Shown: positions 23,395 to 34,511 of the stretch, piece by piece | Position numbering within the stretch: position 1 is the stretch's first letter | Layout of the letters: each line of letters starts with the position of its first letter | DNA from: Cryptomeria japonica | Taxonomy: Eukaryota; Streptophyta; Pinopsida; Cupressales; Cupressaceae | Direction of reading: 5' to 3' | DNA: 64,000 nt | Assembly (NCBI RefSeq): GCF_030272615.1 | Contig: NC_081414.1 | Coordinates: 335,871,927-335,935,926 of the forward strand | Made by a program: the position numbers and the translations under genes | The notes under the pieces: generated by a model | Database searches by the model: none | What the model was told of the DNA's origin: nothing | What the model saw: the letters and a program-made list of their open reading frames with translations, nothing else

Positions 23395-25779
23395 GCTGTA
23401 CAGAGCATCAGGCTCCCCTACATATCAGAAAATACCAAAAACATTCAGAAAATGTCCTGAAGAAATACAAAAACATTCAAAAAAGTAAAGAAAAATCATA
23501 CATCCAAACGGTGAACAACCACTCCGGTGGCACCTTGGGTAAGTATGATGGTGAAAACCTGGCAAATAGGCGCCACTTGTAAAGGCAATGGCTCCAGTAT
23601 CTTTCAGGCTCGTTGCGATCACATTCATATATACACACATCCATCCATCAACCATGGCTTGTTATTTGATCTGCAATAAGAGAAAGTACTTCATGCGTCT
23701 TGCATCCCGCTTTTTCATAGTCATGTCTACACTTGGGGGCAATACCCTTAAAAATCATGTTTATGGAAGTGGATCCTACATTACTTATGTCTCGTAAAAT
23801 CCAAAAACATTCAAAAATGTATCGTAAAATCCAAAAACATTCAAAAATGTCTCTCAAAATCCAAAAACATTCAAAAATGTCTCGCAAAATCCAAAAACAT
23901 TAAAAAACTATTACACAAAATCCAAAAACATCGGAAAAACATCAAAAAATCAATCAAAAACATGGCAACACCTTGTACATATTCATCCGAACAGATACAA
24001 AGCAAACATTGACATGATACTCACACAATGACCACTTATCAATCAAACCACACAATCAACATCAACAAAACTGTCTTCAACAAGGATGCATCCTTCCTTA
24101 CCAAGACAAAGACAAAAAAGTGACGTTTTCTTTGACAAGAAAATTATGTTAAGCTATCATATACTTGGTTGATTTGTGAGTACAATCATTCGTTTATCTA
24201 TATCGGGATCTTTTCGCATTATTTTGTACCATTTGCGCATTAATTCCGATGAAGTATTGGGGCATGTACTAATGGTGTCTACGTGGGAAGTTCACCAAGC
24301 TACGTGATCTTATGCAAAATGCAGTCATAGATCACTACGACTTGCTGACTACAGCGTATACCTCGACCATATGAGCATGAACCATTACCAAGGATCCATA
24401 TTCTTTATTCTTTATGTATATACTGTTTGTTTGCAGATACAATGCTCTTTCTTTGGTTCCTCCTACCTCATCCAAACTAGATAAAGGTTTTATCTCTTAT
24501 TACGGTATGCACTTGTCTCAGGATATGATCAGCCTAAGATCAAGGAGGACGATCCAAGTCATGCATGAAAGGAGATAATCCTTGTCTGTTCCGCAAGCAA
24601 TACTCTGGTTGACTTGATCCATTATATCAAGTTGCTTGTATTAACTTGCTATATAAAATCCATGTAAGGAATACTCAAGTCATCTTGAATCATTATGTCA
24701 AGATGCTTGTATTCTCTTCCAACATTTTAAAGCTCAATGATGAAAATAGAGCACTATGGATCATCATTCCATCTCATCTGTATATACTGCATTTCGTTGC
24801 ATTCCAACCATCCATACATTCATAATAGTTGCATATCATGCATACATAGTCATAATAATGTATACTCTATTTTCCTCTTCTTCCATAAGAATGAGTCATA
24901 GGTTCTCCATTTCTTCTATCTAACATCGAATCCCCCCCTCACCCTCCCCATCTTGATACTCAACATCACATACCCTTCATCGTTTCCCATCAACCCAATC
25001 AAGCCACGTTCATCACCATCCATCTCTAATAGGAGGGATTGTGTTTCCCATCCTGATTCATCCACACAATCAAGCAAGTTACTCTGTCTACACAGATATA
25101 TCGACTCCCACACACCTAGACTATCAACAGATACTCTGATCAAGTATCTTCGGGTCTCAACAGGTAATCGATCATGGTAATCCTAGACTACATCAGACAT
25201 TTATCATAATGAGCTAGTCTCAATTGGGTTTCCATGATTCCTCACAACTATCCATCACACGCACACACTATCAATTGATCAACCAATCAAACACAATCCA
25301 ACGGACAATTACATCAATTGTCTACGTCTCAACGAGTATTTTGCTTCATATACCTTGACTTCATCAGGCAATTACATCAATTGTCTAAGTCACATCAGGT
25401 CACTTTGATTCACTTACTCAGACTTTATCATGTCCAAGTGACCAACTGACATCAACTGTCATGCTTTGACTTGACCGGGGCAATTCAACCGATTGCACCA
25501 GATTGTTCAACCGAATTGTATAGCATCACTTGAAAGAACACCCACCACATTTTCACTGTATCTCCTGCATGACCTAAGGGTACTCACTGGCTTGATGTTT
25601 CTCCATTTTATCTCCGATTTCTTCTATTTTTCACCCCCGTATGACTAACTTCTTCTCTTCTCACACCCTGCCAATTTTCATTCTTTTTCGAGAGATCGCC
25701 CGATTACATTTTATGGGGCATTTCTTCACACCAACCAATTTTTCTTTCTTTGAAACGACGCGATAAACTGCACCGTCTC
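23395..25779 (+). other. Gypsy 3' untranslated region
   Basis: About 2.4 kb without a convincing gene, between the integrase stop and the polypurine tract. It carries a 30-bp tandem repeat (23790-23909) and scattered CAAAAACAT blocks at 23430-23970. The later part (24900-25790) is pyrimidine-rich with CATCA/TCATC words. Nothing else recognisable. Confidence 0.65.
23790..23909 (+). repeat. 30-bp tandem repeat, four copies
   Basis: Units starting at 23790, 23820, 23850 and 23880 share CAAAATCCAAAAACATTCA with few changes; a partial fifth follows. The core CCAAAAACAT also occurs singly at 23436, 23469 and 23922. Confidence 0.85.
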
Positions 25780-25792
25780 AAAGAGGGGCAAA
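25780..25792 (+). promoter_or_regulatory. Gypsy polypurine tract
   Basis: AAAGAGGGGCAAA lies directly before the 3' LTR start TGTAGTC. Confidence 0.75.
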
Positions 25793-27187
25793 TGTAGTCA
25801 CACAAATCTGTCTAGCTTAATTAAATGAATATTTGTTATTTATTTGATTAAAAATCCACTAGCCCTCAGTTAATTAAATTAATATTTAATTAATTCATCT
25901 CCAAACATTCTCCTATTAATTGAATAAATTATTCAGTTTATTTTAATTAATTCATTAAACCAAATTCAAATCAATTAAATAAATAAAATCTATTTATTTA
26001 ATTAAATCCCCCTATTCCTCTTTTAAATAAATTAAATAAAATATTTATTTAAATCATTATCCCCCCCACTTGCATTTTCCTACAAATGCAACTTGCACAC
26101 ATTTATTGAAATAAATGAATTTTTATTTTAATAAAATCCTATTTTCCCTCACCCACCAAATCCACTTGCAAAATCTAATCCCCTTCTAGAGTCTTCTAAC
26201 CCCTTCCTAATTAGCCTAATCCATCCCCTAATTATTGTCACATTCCTAAGCAAAATGGAGTCACTTCTCAAAGACCCCAAAGTCTTTGAAAAGCATTTAA
26301 TGCTTTTTGTGTTCAACAAATTAACCCCCAAAGTCTTCCAAGACCACTAATGGCTCTTACATGACCATTTATGGCTCTTACATAACCATTTATGGTTATT
26401 TCAAACTTGTCTCCCCAAACATTTATTGTTTTGACCATATTCATCCATTTCACATTTGCACAAGAGTTTATCCATTTAAAAGCTTTATTCTTTGAATAAA
26501 GAGTTTATTCATTCAACCAACCTTGACTTTAACTCCCAAAGTCATGTCAATCATTAAATGCTTATTCCCTCTCCTCTCAACCTATCTCACATTGACACTT
26601 GTCATCCTGGGATTGGGTTGAAAGCCCTCACATGGATTTGAAATCATTCAATCCTGACCCTTGTTGAGATTGCTCAATCTCAACCATCCATTGCTCCATT
26701 TTTCCTATAAATAGAGCTCATTTCTTCATAATCCAGATCCTGAAAAACTTGTATGCATTTAACCTATAGGCATTTTAGAGAGCATTTAGCATAGCAATCT
26801 AATATCTTGTCATTTGGGTTAAAATAAATCATTTTAGCATCAATAGCATAGTATTAGCTTTTCGTTTCATATTTGAAGCACAATACTACAATCTCAATCC
26901 TCCATAAGCATCCATAGTGCAAAAAGCTGTTGAGAGCTACACTATTTTGGAACTTGGAGAGGAGAGGAACAAGGGAGAAGAAGCCAAGAGCATGTTAGGA
27001 GGCATTTGGAGATGCCTCATCGTATTTACCTTCCTAGTTAGACATTTTATCATGCTTTTGGTATCTCTTTTGATATGCTTGTGTAGGAAAGTGTTTGGTT
27101 TTTGATTTCTAACACTAACAACTTGGCTTTTCTTCTTATTTGTGTTTTGATATCATTGACTAACCTTGTCCATTTTGCAGGGCATCA
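25793..27187 (+). repeat. Gypsy 3' LTR (1395 bp)
   Basis: By my eye alignment it differs from the 5' LTR by eight substitutions and a 3-bp deletion. Starts TGTAGTC, ends GGGCATCA, followed by target duplication GAAGG (27188-27192). TATA box at 26706. Confidence 0.93.
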
Positions 27188-28476
27188 GAAGGAATTGATT
27201 TTGAGGAGACTTTTTCTCTAGTGGATAGGATTGAAGCTGTGAGATTATTTCTTGCTTATATTGTTTACAAGGATTTCAAGGGTTATCAGATCGATGTCAA
27301 GTCATCATTCCTAAATGGAAAATTGGAAGAAAAAGCATACATAGAGCAACCAAATGGATTTTAGTTGACTGATCAGAGGGACATGGTGTTCCGATTGAAG
27401 AAAGCATTGTATGGATTGAAGCAAGTGCCAAGAGTTTGGTATGCCAGATTGGATAAATATCTATTGAAGCTTGGATTTAATAAAGGTACTACTGATAGTA
27501 ATTTGTATTTCAAGATTTATCATGATAATATTCTGATTTTTGAAGTTTCTATTGATGATATTATTTTTGGAGGAAATGATAGTTTGTGCAAAGAATTTTC
27601 TAATGAGATGAAAAATGAGTTTGAGATATCTATAATTGGAGAGAAAAAATTCTTTTTGGGATTGCAAATTACACAGTTTGAAAAATGGATCTTTATATAA
27701 TAGTCAAAGTATGTGAAGGAATCATTGAAGAAGTTTGGCTTAGAGGATACAATGAGAGTTGGGAGTCCTATGGTAACCATATGTAAATCGACTAAGGATG
27801 ATAATTCCCCTAAGGAAAATCAGATCACATACAAATCTATGATAGGTGGATTGTTATATTTGACTCAGACTAGACGGAATATCATGAATGTTGTTTGTCT
27901 TCTTGCTCGATTTAAAGTTGATACTAAGGAATCTCGTGTTGTTGATATTAAAATAATCTTTATATATATGAAAGGAACTGTTGATTTTGGTTTATGGTAT
28001 CCTAAAGATGATGATTTTCCTTTCAGTGTTTTTACTGATGTTTATTGGGCAGGAGATGTTGATGACCAAGAGAGTACTAGCGGGGGTGCATTTTTCTTGG
28101 GGAAAAGGTTGGTTTCTTGATTGAGTAAAAAATAGAGATAAAATATATTGACGCTGCTAACAATTATACTTAGGTAATATGGATGAAGTGGATATTGAAG
28201 GATATTAGAGTTATGTATGGTAAGCCTATTACTATTTACTGTGATAATTCAAGTGCAATTAACATTTCTAAGAATCCGATGTTGCATTCCAAGACTAAAC
28301 ATATATCAATTAAGTTTCACTTTTTGAGAGACAAGGTAAATGATAAGGAAGTCAAATTGGAGTATGTGCCTACAAATGAACAAATTGCAGATATTTTCAT
28401 GAAGCCTTTACCTAAGGATACTTTCGAGTATCAAAGAGAGAAGTTAAGGGTGATTTCCCCTCCTGATCATAACTAA
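27188..28476 (+). pseudogene. Copia-A reverse transcriptase (3' part) and RNase H
   Basis: Picks up directly where the frame was cut at 12080, with GIDFEETFSLVDRIEAVRL and YQIDVKSSFLNG. KALYGLKQVPRVWYARL and DDIIFGG follow; the catalytic box reads SIDD where YVDD is usual. After a stop at 27698-27700 come LYLTQTRRNIMNVVCLLARF and the Copia RNase H (TIYCDNSSAINISKNPMLH, KTKHISIKFHF, IADIFMKPLPKDTF). Stops also at 27362 and 28118. The last frame ends at 28474-28476. Confidence 0.9.
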
Positions 28477-28554
28477 GATGCATTGGTATGCACCAGTTTG
28501 GTGCATTTCACAATCATATCTTGTGATCCAGATTGATGAGTGGAGGCTAATACT

Positions 28555-28775
28555 TAGGGGGAGTAGGCAATGAGTTAGTTTTGAGTTTTTATGGTGCAAA
28601 TATGTGTCTTTGTCATTGATGTCAAAGGGGGAGAGATTCATGTGAAAAAATGTGTAGTGATTTTAGGGAGGGACTTATTTGTATAGAGAGAAAGAGTAAA
28701 TGAGTGAGCTATTGATTTATTTGTCATTGATTGTTTTTTACATCATATGTTGCCATCAATGCCAAAGGGGGAGAT
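28555..28775 (+). promoter_or_regulatory. Three stacked polypurine tracts of Copia-A
   Basis: TTAGGGGGAGTA near 28555, CAAAGGGGGAGAG near 28625 and CAAAGGGGGAGATT at 28763-28775. Only the last touches the LTR and should be the working primer site. The second is preceded by TCATTGATGT, the last by GCCATCAATG, so the tract and its flank look duplicated. Confidence 0.6.
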
Positions 28776-28923
28776 TGTTGGATGTTTGGGTGTTTGATGC
28801 AAATATGTTCTTTAATGATATCTGAGAGATGTGTTGTCATTGATGTCAACATATTTCTTTGTCTATGATAGTGTTTTAGTGGAGTTCAATTAGTTGGTTT
28901 GTTCAACATGTTGATGGTCAGTA
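28776..28923 (+). repeat. Copia-A 3' LTR, first 148 bp
   Basis: TGTTGGATGTTTGGGTG directly after the polypurine tract. It shares GTTGTCATTGATGTCA with the Copia-B LTR start. It is broken at 28923 where the CACTA-like element begins. Confidence 0.7.
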
Positions 28924-28954
28924 AACTAATACATTTGGCCTGAAATTCCGATGG
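28924..28954 (+). repeat. Left terminal inverted repeat of the CACTA-like element
   Basis: ACTAATACATTTGG then CCTGAAATTCCGATGG pairs with the right end at about 24 of 31 positions. Subterminal words TCGTCAGAATT, ATGACGATAA, TTTCGATGG and CTGACGACC follow to about 29140. Confidence 0.6.
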
Positions 28955-29179
28955 AGGTTTCTGACAGAGAAGGTATATTGTGATCAAATTTGATTTTTTT
29001 TTGAAAAAATGCCCAATTTCGTCAGAATTATGACGATAATGCAACATTTGGTTTCGATGGAGAAGGAATTAGCAATGACATTTGTGTTTTTTTAGAAAAA
29101 GTGCCCGCATTCATCGAAATTCTGACGACCGCAGGTATTTCTTAAAAAAAAAGAAAAGACCAAGTCATTTCATAAATCT

Positions 29180-29261
29180 TGCCTCTTCGTCCCGCCTCTG
29201 CCATTACAAAATCCTACCTCTGCCTCTTCGTCCTGCCTCTGCCATTACAAAATACTAGCTA
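29180..29261 (+). repeat. 41-bp tandem duplication
   Basis: Two copies (29180-29220, 29221-29261) of a unit starting TGCCTCTTCGTCC and containing CTCTGCCATTACAAAAT. Confidence 0.85.
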
Positions 29262-30345
29262 TCCTAGCTATACTACTATGGCCTGATCGGGATGCATTTG
29301 ATCGATATGCCGATGTGCTCAACTGAACAAAGAAATCAGGTCAGGTGCTCTTTCTCATATGAAAAGGGATAGGTCATTTATGTGTTGATTGGATGATTGC
29401 GGGACAAAGAGATCGGATCAGGTCATTTATGCACTCGATCGACTGGGGAGAAAGAATAAATATAATTCACATGACGTCAGGGCTCAACCTCCTAATTGCA
29501 GTCATTGCTTGGATGTCTGAAGGAGATAGATTCTTGTCATAATGCATTGCGTTCCTTGCCCACATCTCACTTATGGATGGATGCTTCGACACTATGATGA
29601 AATAAACTGAATTGAGTCAAATGGTTGGTTCTTGGTAGGACCTTTATGCCACAAATTCTCCAGCCATGGAATGAAGTGGTTCCTCCCATGTCGATTCAAG
29701 AAGTTATTGTTGGGCCATCCCCCAATGAACATGAAGGAGGGAGGCAAACATAGGTTCCCTATGTCAGTTTAATCACTGCAGGAATGTGTTTGTTAGGGTG
29801 ACCATTTCAATTATCATCATTTCACTATAAATTGGGCATTACAAGATTCGGTTGAAGAAAAAAGGTAGGGTATAATCAGCAAATTCATTGTTATACATAT
29901 TCAAATATTTATATTCAAAGTTTATTATAGATTTATCAGATTAATTGCCAATATCAGAGATGGTGAGAGGTTTCCATAATATGATATGATCGATTTAAAA
30001 GAAGAATTTCTTACAAGACCTAAACCATTGAACAATCCTACAATCATGTATTAATTAAACACTGCATTTTAAATAATGAACAATATAGTTAGCTTGAAAC
30101 ATATTAACACTACTTTCCATATTTAAAATATATCCTAATTAAGAAGAGGGGTTACCTAAACCTACATGATCGAGTTCCATTATGTAAAATATATCCTAAT
30201 TATGGATGCTGGTATATATGGTTGTGACAGAAAATCCTTGCTGTAGAACCGTGAGAGCACTATGTAGTGATTGAGTGCTATTTTTTGTCGGTGTTTTGGA
30301 AGGGAGCATAAGTGTACCATTAGGAAGGTGGTATAAAATGGAAGC
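29262..30345. other. Interior of the CACTA-like element, nothing recognised
   Basis: Moderately complex sequence with GATCGG/TCAGGTC words repeated near 29290-29440. A short coding-like stretch at about 29640-29800 (GPSPNEHEGG in one plus frame) could be a captured exon, but I cannot name it and frames are broken. Confidence 0.3.
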
Positions 30346-30682
30346 TGAGAGGTATAAGGTTATGAGGTGTGGGTTAGGATAAGATAGGGAGGTAAGTGAT
30401 GAAGGATGTAATGGTGAAAGAGTAAGTTAGGATATGTGAGGGGTTTGGAAGGTAGGAAAGTGAATGGGGGGAGATAAAAGGATGTGAAGGATGGAATGGG
30501 GTTAGGTAGGTGAAGTAAAAGTAAGTGTGTATGAGGTTAAGGTTTAGGATAGGATGTAGGAAAGTGGAGGAGGTTAAGATAGGGGATATGAAAGGTAGAT
30601 GGAAGGTAATAATGATAGGAAGTGAGGTAAAGGTTATGAGGTGTGGGTTAGAAAATAGGGTGTAGGAAATGGAAGGAAGGGT
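30346..30682 (+). repeat. 337-bp tract with no cytosine on the plus strand
   Basis: The last C is at 30345 and the next at 30683. The tract is made of G, A and T in words such as GGTTAGGATA, GGTAAGTG and GAGGTGTGGGTTAG. The phrase AAGGTTATGAGGTGTGGGTTAG occurs twice, near 30356 and 30629, suggesting a decayed minisatellite. The long minus-strand open frame over it is a product of the base bias. Confidence 0.95.
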
Positions 30683-31720
30683 CATATCACTTTGAGAGTT
30701 TTCACCAAGATGAGTAGCCCGATTATGGACCTCAAATATTACAAGCCATGAGGATCCACTTGTAGTAGAGGAGCATATACTTGCATCTTGGGAGCTTATT
30801 AGGAGTTTGCCTTGAATTTGGGAAATACACATAGAGGAGATAGAATATTGATCAATACACATTACCTAGCCTCATCATGCATAAATACAAGAGGTATAGA
30901 ATATAGCAAGCACATATCATGAGCCAAAGGATCATATTCAAGAGTTGCTTCATCTCCAATCCTCTACATTTTTAAGATCCACAAATGGGGTTGAGGATAA
31001 GTCTTGGTTACTTAGCTTGGACTTATGCTTTGGGTTGCATCTATATGTGAGCAACCTAAAGGCATAATTTTCAATGCAATTTTTGAGAGGACTTGATTCC
31101 ACCTTGTGGTACTGGGAGGATAGAATGCACCAACTCACAGTGGAAACCCTCTCCAGATACCATTTTGGAGTGCTTCAAAGTGTGTTCTATTTTGAAATAT
31201 TTTTGACAGAGATGCATAGATGAGTTTCACAATTTACATAATAAGGTTTCATAGTGGCTCAACATGAGAGTTAGTTTTTGGAGTTCTTGTAGTTTATAGA
31301 TTACATTCAAGACAAGTTGTCAATTATTTCATTAGGGGTGGAAAGCCCAAAATTTCAGTTTTCCTACACATGGCCAATCCAAATGACTTTAGGGTTTCTA
31401 TCGCAAAGTCTCTTATGTAAAAGGAGGTACATGGGAGGAAACAAGAGGAATTAGAGAAGTTTGTAACCTTGATGAAGGGACTAAAGTGTCCATAGGTCTC
31501 CCCATCCTTCAAAGGATAATTTAGACTTACCATATGATTTACAAAGAAAAACCCAATAGTATCAATATTAGGGACAAAGGTCTAGAGCATAGTAGGGGCC
31601 ATAGGGTAGTCACATTTGACCGTCATCGACACAAGGATATTTTAGGTATGAGAGACTATAGGGCTATCAAGCTAGGCCTTCTATGACTCAACAACCTTTT
31701 AGGGGAGAATCTAGTGTTTT

Positions 31721-32249
31721 TAGTAATTAGGATCTTCTAATTATGGTCGGGCCTAGCCAACATAGGGTTATATGAGAGGCACATGTTATGTATATGTTAG
31801 TATTAGACAGAGAGTGCCCACAAGGTTTTAGAGTAGGTGGACACCATCCTAGGATGTCAAAGTGGATAGTTGATATGTGGGTTTTTACCCTCCCAACCAC
31901 TCAACATATACCACCATGGGGCTTTACCCTCCCAAACACACAAAGGTCAAAGGAAGATTCACTGTTGCAACACTCACTTTTTGTGACAGTCTCAAGCACT
32001 TAGGACAGTCACTCCGTTCGTGGCCATTCTTCTTCACACAACACTCTCTAACATTAATTATGATGATATTGTACCTCCTTAAACCTTCCACCAACACCCA
32101 ACTCAATACCAAACTCTTTCCCAATCTCGCTAATGGAATAATTAACTCAACTCACTATGAAATTGTGATGATCAATGCAAGGTTTAGGACAGTAGTAATT
32201 AGGATCTTCTAATTATTGTGGGGCCTAGCCAACATAGGGTTATATGAGA
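31721..32249 (+). repeat. 57-bp direct repeats 472 bp apart
   Basis: TAGTAATTAGGATCTTCTAA through GGGCCTAGCCAACATAGGG-TTATATGAGA occurs at 31721-31777 and 32193-32249, with about three differences. The 415 bases between hold CTCCCAACCACTCAACATA and a related phrase with CTCCCAAACACAC. This could be a local duplication or the edges of a small inserted unit. Confidence 0.75.
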
Positions 32250-32395
32250 TAGGGGTAAGTTCAATAGTGATTTCTCCTTCAATTCTTGATGAATGCTTGA
32301 TTGCCTGTTCACTTGGAATTGAATTGATTTTATAATTAAGAGATCACTTGAATTGTAGGTAGACCCCTTCAAATGATAGGGTAGGCTTCCTTTTA

Positions 32396-32690
32396 TTGAA
32401 AGAATTTTATCCCGATGGCTTTAAATTAAAGTACTTTCTCTTCTATCTGGTATTGGTGGAGCAGAGGTTGCATTGCATCATCCTAGGATACATATTTTCG
32501 CAGATACAACACAAGTTAAATGTATCTCAGGTTGATGCAAAGCAACCCTACTCCAGAGATCACCAGAAAATAGAGAAAGAACTTTAATTTAATGCCATCA
32601 AGATAAAAGTCTTTAATCAAGACAGATAAATGGTATGCAACTGTATCTATTTGGAATGCATTACCCAAACATGGCAATCGATTAGTCGCC
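32396..32690. repeat. Small hairpin of DRM-derived sequence
   Basis: The left part (32396-32480) reads on the plus strand GGTATTGGTGGAGCAGAGG, coding SGIGGAEVALH in one frame: SAM motif I of DRM methyltransferases. The right part (about 32533-32690) is the same region on the minus strand (LGNAFQIDTVAYHLSVL then SGxxG-type residues), with a spacer of about 50 bases. It matches the centre of the large hairpin at 33271-35708. Confidence 0.75.
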
Positions 32691-33779
32691 TTTGAAAAGA
32701 AAGTGGTATGATGAAATATTTAGGCATAAAATTGATGAAATGCACTCCATACTACTGTTGCACAATATTTTGGTCAATGATATTTTTAAAATAGTAAAGG
32801 AAGGTATATGGAACAACCAAATTCTTATCATTATAAACAATGAATATTTAAAGATCCTTTTATGATGTGTAAGTTGAGAATATTTTATGAAATGTCCCTA
32901 AATGAATACACTTTAAACTGATTTTAGCAATGACTATCAGATGTAGACAAAATGAATTCTTTTTGGATTAGGATGGTACACAGAATCTACTATCAAAAGG
33001 TTGCTTTGGAAAGTATATGATTCAAAACTAAGGAAAAGCAATTATTTACAAGTTTTAACCTTCTTAGATGCAAAATCCCTTATTTAGTCTCTCACAAACC
33101 CTAAAAAGTAGGGTTTCTCATATACCCTTCTTCCAAACACTATACCATCCAAATGATGATGGATTCACCTTTCATTTGAAATAATGGGTTTGTAATGGTA
33201 ATTTAATGTTCTTTCATATTTTTGTATATATTATTTATAATAGCCTATTATATCGATTTGTTCTATTATGGATAATGGTGTGGGTCAGATGGCTTTGCCG
33301 TCGGTGCATGAAAGCATTGAACGAGTTCTACTTTAAAAATTACATGAAACGTTCTTTAATTTATTTGATTTAGTGTTATTTGCAAAAAATGATTATCAAT
33401 GATGTTTCCTTTCTCCAAGAATTGTCTAGGATCTTTCCATCAGATAATATGTAACTTCGAATGACTAAATCTTTTCATTACAAATGCTTATTTTATTTAA
33501 TTATTATCTGAGCGTGAATTAAAATTTATATATGTACGGAAGCAGAACATACAAGCTGAAGAGTCATGTGCAAGAAAATTTTGTAAAAGAAAGCAAGCAG
33601 ACATTATCTTGAATGACATGGAACAAGCTCATCAATTGCCTAGAAGAGAGCAATTGGAGAAAAGCAGAGGAAAGTATTTAAGGGTGATAAATAGATAGAG
33701 AGTATGCAATACAAACAAATAATGTCTGGAGTGTGTGATGTGACATCTCTAATTTATGTTCGGAGGGACTAACTAGTTT

Positions 33780-34476
33780 TGGAGTTCCTGCGAAACCTAT
33801 TGGGCCACGCTTGGAGGAAATCAATGTGTTCATGCAAAGAGCACCTTTTTTCTATTATGAGAATGATGATTTTGCACCGAAGGATATTTGGAAGTCAATA
33901 TTCAAAAATTTCTATAGTGTGAAACCAGAGTTGGCGGACTCGAAGTAATTTTTAGCTTTTAGAAGACCAAGAGGTTATGTACACAATCTCCCAATAGAAG
34001 GACGATTTCAAGCATTACCTCTCCCCCCCATGACTATTCAGGAAGCACTTCCTCAGACAAAGGACTATTGGCCTCCATGGGATCAAAGAAAAAAATTGAA
34101 GCATAGACTCTAGACTATGTGGTGGTATCCTTCGTGAAGAACTCTGCACTATATTTTAAAATTCACGAGGGAAACTACAAGATAGTGAAGAGAAATACAA
34201 TCTTGAAAAGTAGGAAGAATGGATCTTGGTTTGGGTGGGGCCAAGTCAGGTGGCTCCTCTTGAGGTTGACGAGATAGAAATCATATTAGGATTTGAAAAA
34301 GATCACACTCATGGAACTTCGTGTGCGAGTGATCCATTGCGGTGTTTGGGTAATGCATTCCAAATATATATAGTTGCATACCATTTATCTGTCTTGATTA
34401 AAGCCTTTTATCTTGATGGCATTAAATTAAAGTACTTTCTCTTCTATCTGGTATTGGTGGAGAAGAGGTTGCTTTG
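33780..34476 (+). pseudogene. Captured DRM-type DNA methyltransferase fragment, left arm
   Basis: Plus-strand frames read APFFYYENDDFAPKDIWKS, RPRGYVHNLPIEGRFQALPL, TIQEALPQTKDYWPPWDQRK, then after a shift CGGILREELCTIF, and after a stop WILVWVGPSQVAPLEVDEIE, LGNAFQIYIVAYHLSVL and, after a last shift, VLSLLSGIGGEEVALH. This is the order of the catalytic region of DRM (domains rearranged) cytosine methyltransferases up to SAM-binding motif I; in DRM proteins the late motifs precede motif I. No intron is visible over about 220 codons, so the source may have been a cDNA or a single exon. At least two stops and two shifts make it non-coding. Confidence 0.85.
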
Positions 34477-34511
34477 TAGGTCAGGTCGATAGGTGGCAGG
34501 TCAGGTCGATG

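Larger units (their letters stand above)
12081..27187 (+). mobile_element. Tat-type Ty3/Gypsy element, 15.1 kb, TSD GAAGG
   Basis: Two LTRs (12081-13478 and 25793-27187), both starting TGTAGTCACAC and ending GGGCATCA, frame a 12.3-kb interior. Perfect 5-bp duplications GAAGG lie at 12076-12080 and 27188-27192 in the reverse transcriptase of Copia-A. Domain order gag, protease, G-patch, reverse transcriptase, RNase H, second RNase H, integrase indicates the Tat lineage, which is known for the dual RNase H. Long untranslated regions (2.6 kb in front, 2.4 kb behind) are also typical. LTRs differ by 8 substitutions and one 3-bp indel, so it is the younger of the two nested elements, but its pol has about ten stops or shifts. 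Confidence 0.93.
8824..28923 (+). mobile_element. Copia-A: plus-strand Ty1/Copia element, split by a Gypsy insertion
   Basis: The order is partial 5' LTR (8824-9200), primer-binding site, gag, protease, integrase, reverse transcriptase, RNase H, polypurine tracts and the start of the 3' LTR (28776-28923). The internal part is interrupted by the Gypsy element at 12081-27187. The 5' LTR is cut by Copia-B and the 3' LTR by the CACTA-like element. Many stops and shifts in every domain mark it as an old copy. Without the Gypsy insert the internal region is about 4.5 kb, normal for plant Copia. Confidence 0.85.

Noticed and set aside
23648-23887. Minus-strand frame with repeats of RDIFECFWIL
   Set aside because: It is the translation of the 30-bp tandem repeat, 10 codons per unit, in an untranslated region.
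12061-28476. Two separate Copia elements on either side of the Gypsy element
   Set aside because: The GAAGG duplication and the resumed reverse transcriptase frame show that it is one element split by an insertion.
30374-30862. 162-codon minus-strand open frame
   Set aside because: It covers the C-free tract; lack of C on the plus strand removes most stops on the minus strand. The product is a low-complexity Ser/Pro/Leu/Phe string.
34226-34492. An intact short DRM gene
   Set aside because: Only about 70 codons match the family, the frame leaves it before motif I is complete, and the sequence is part of a hairpin arm with stops upstream.
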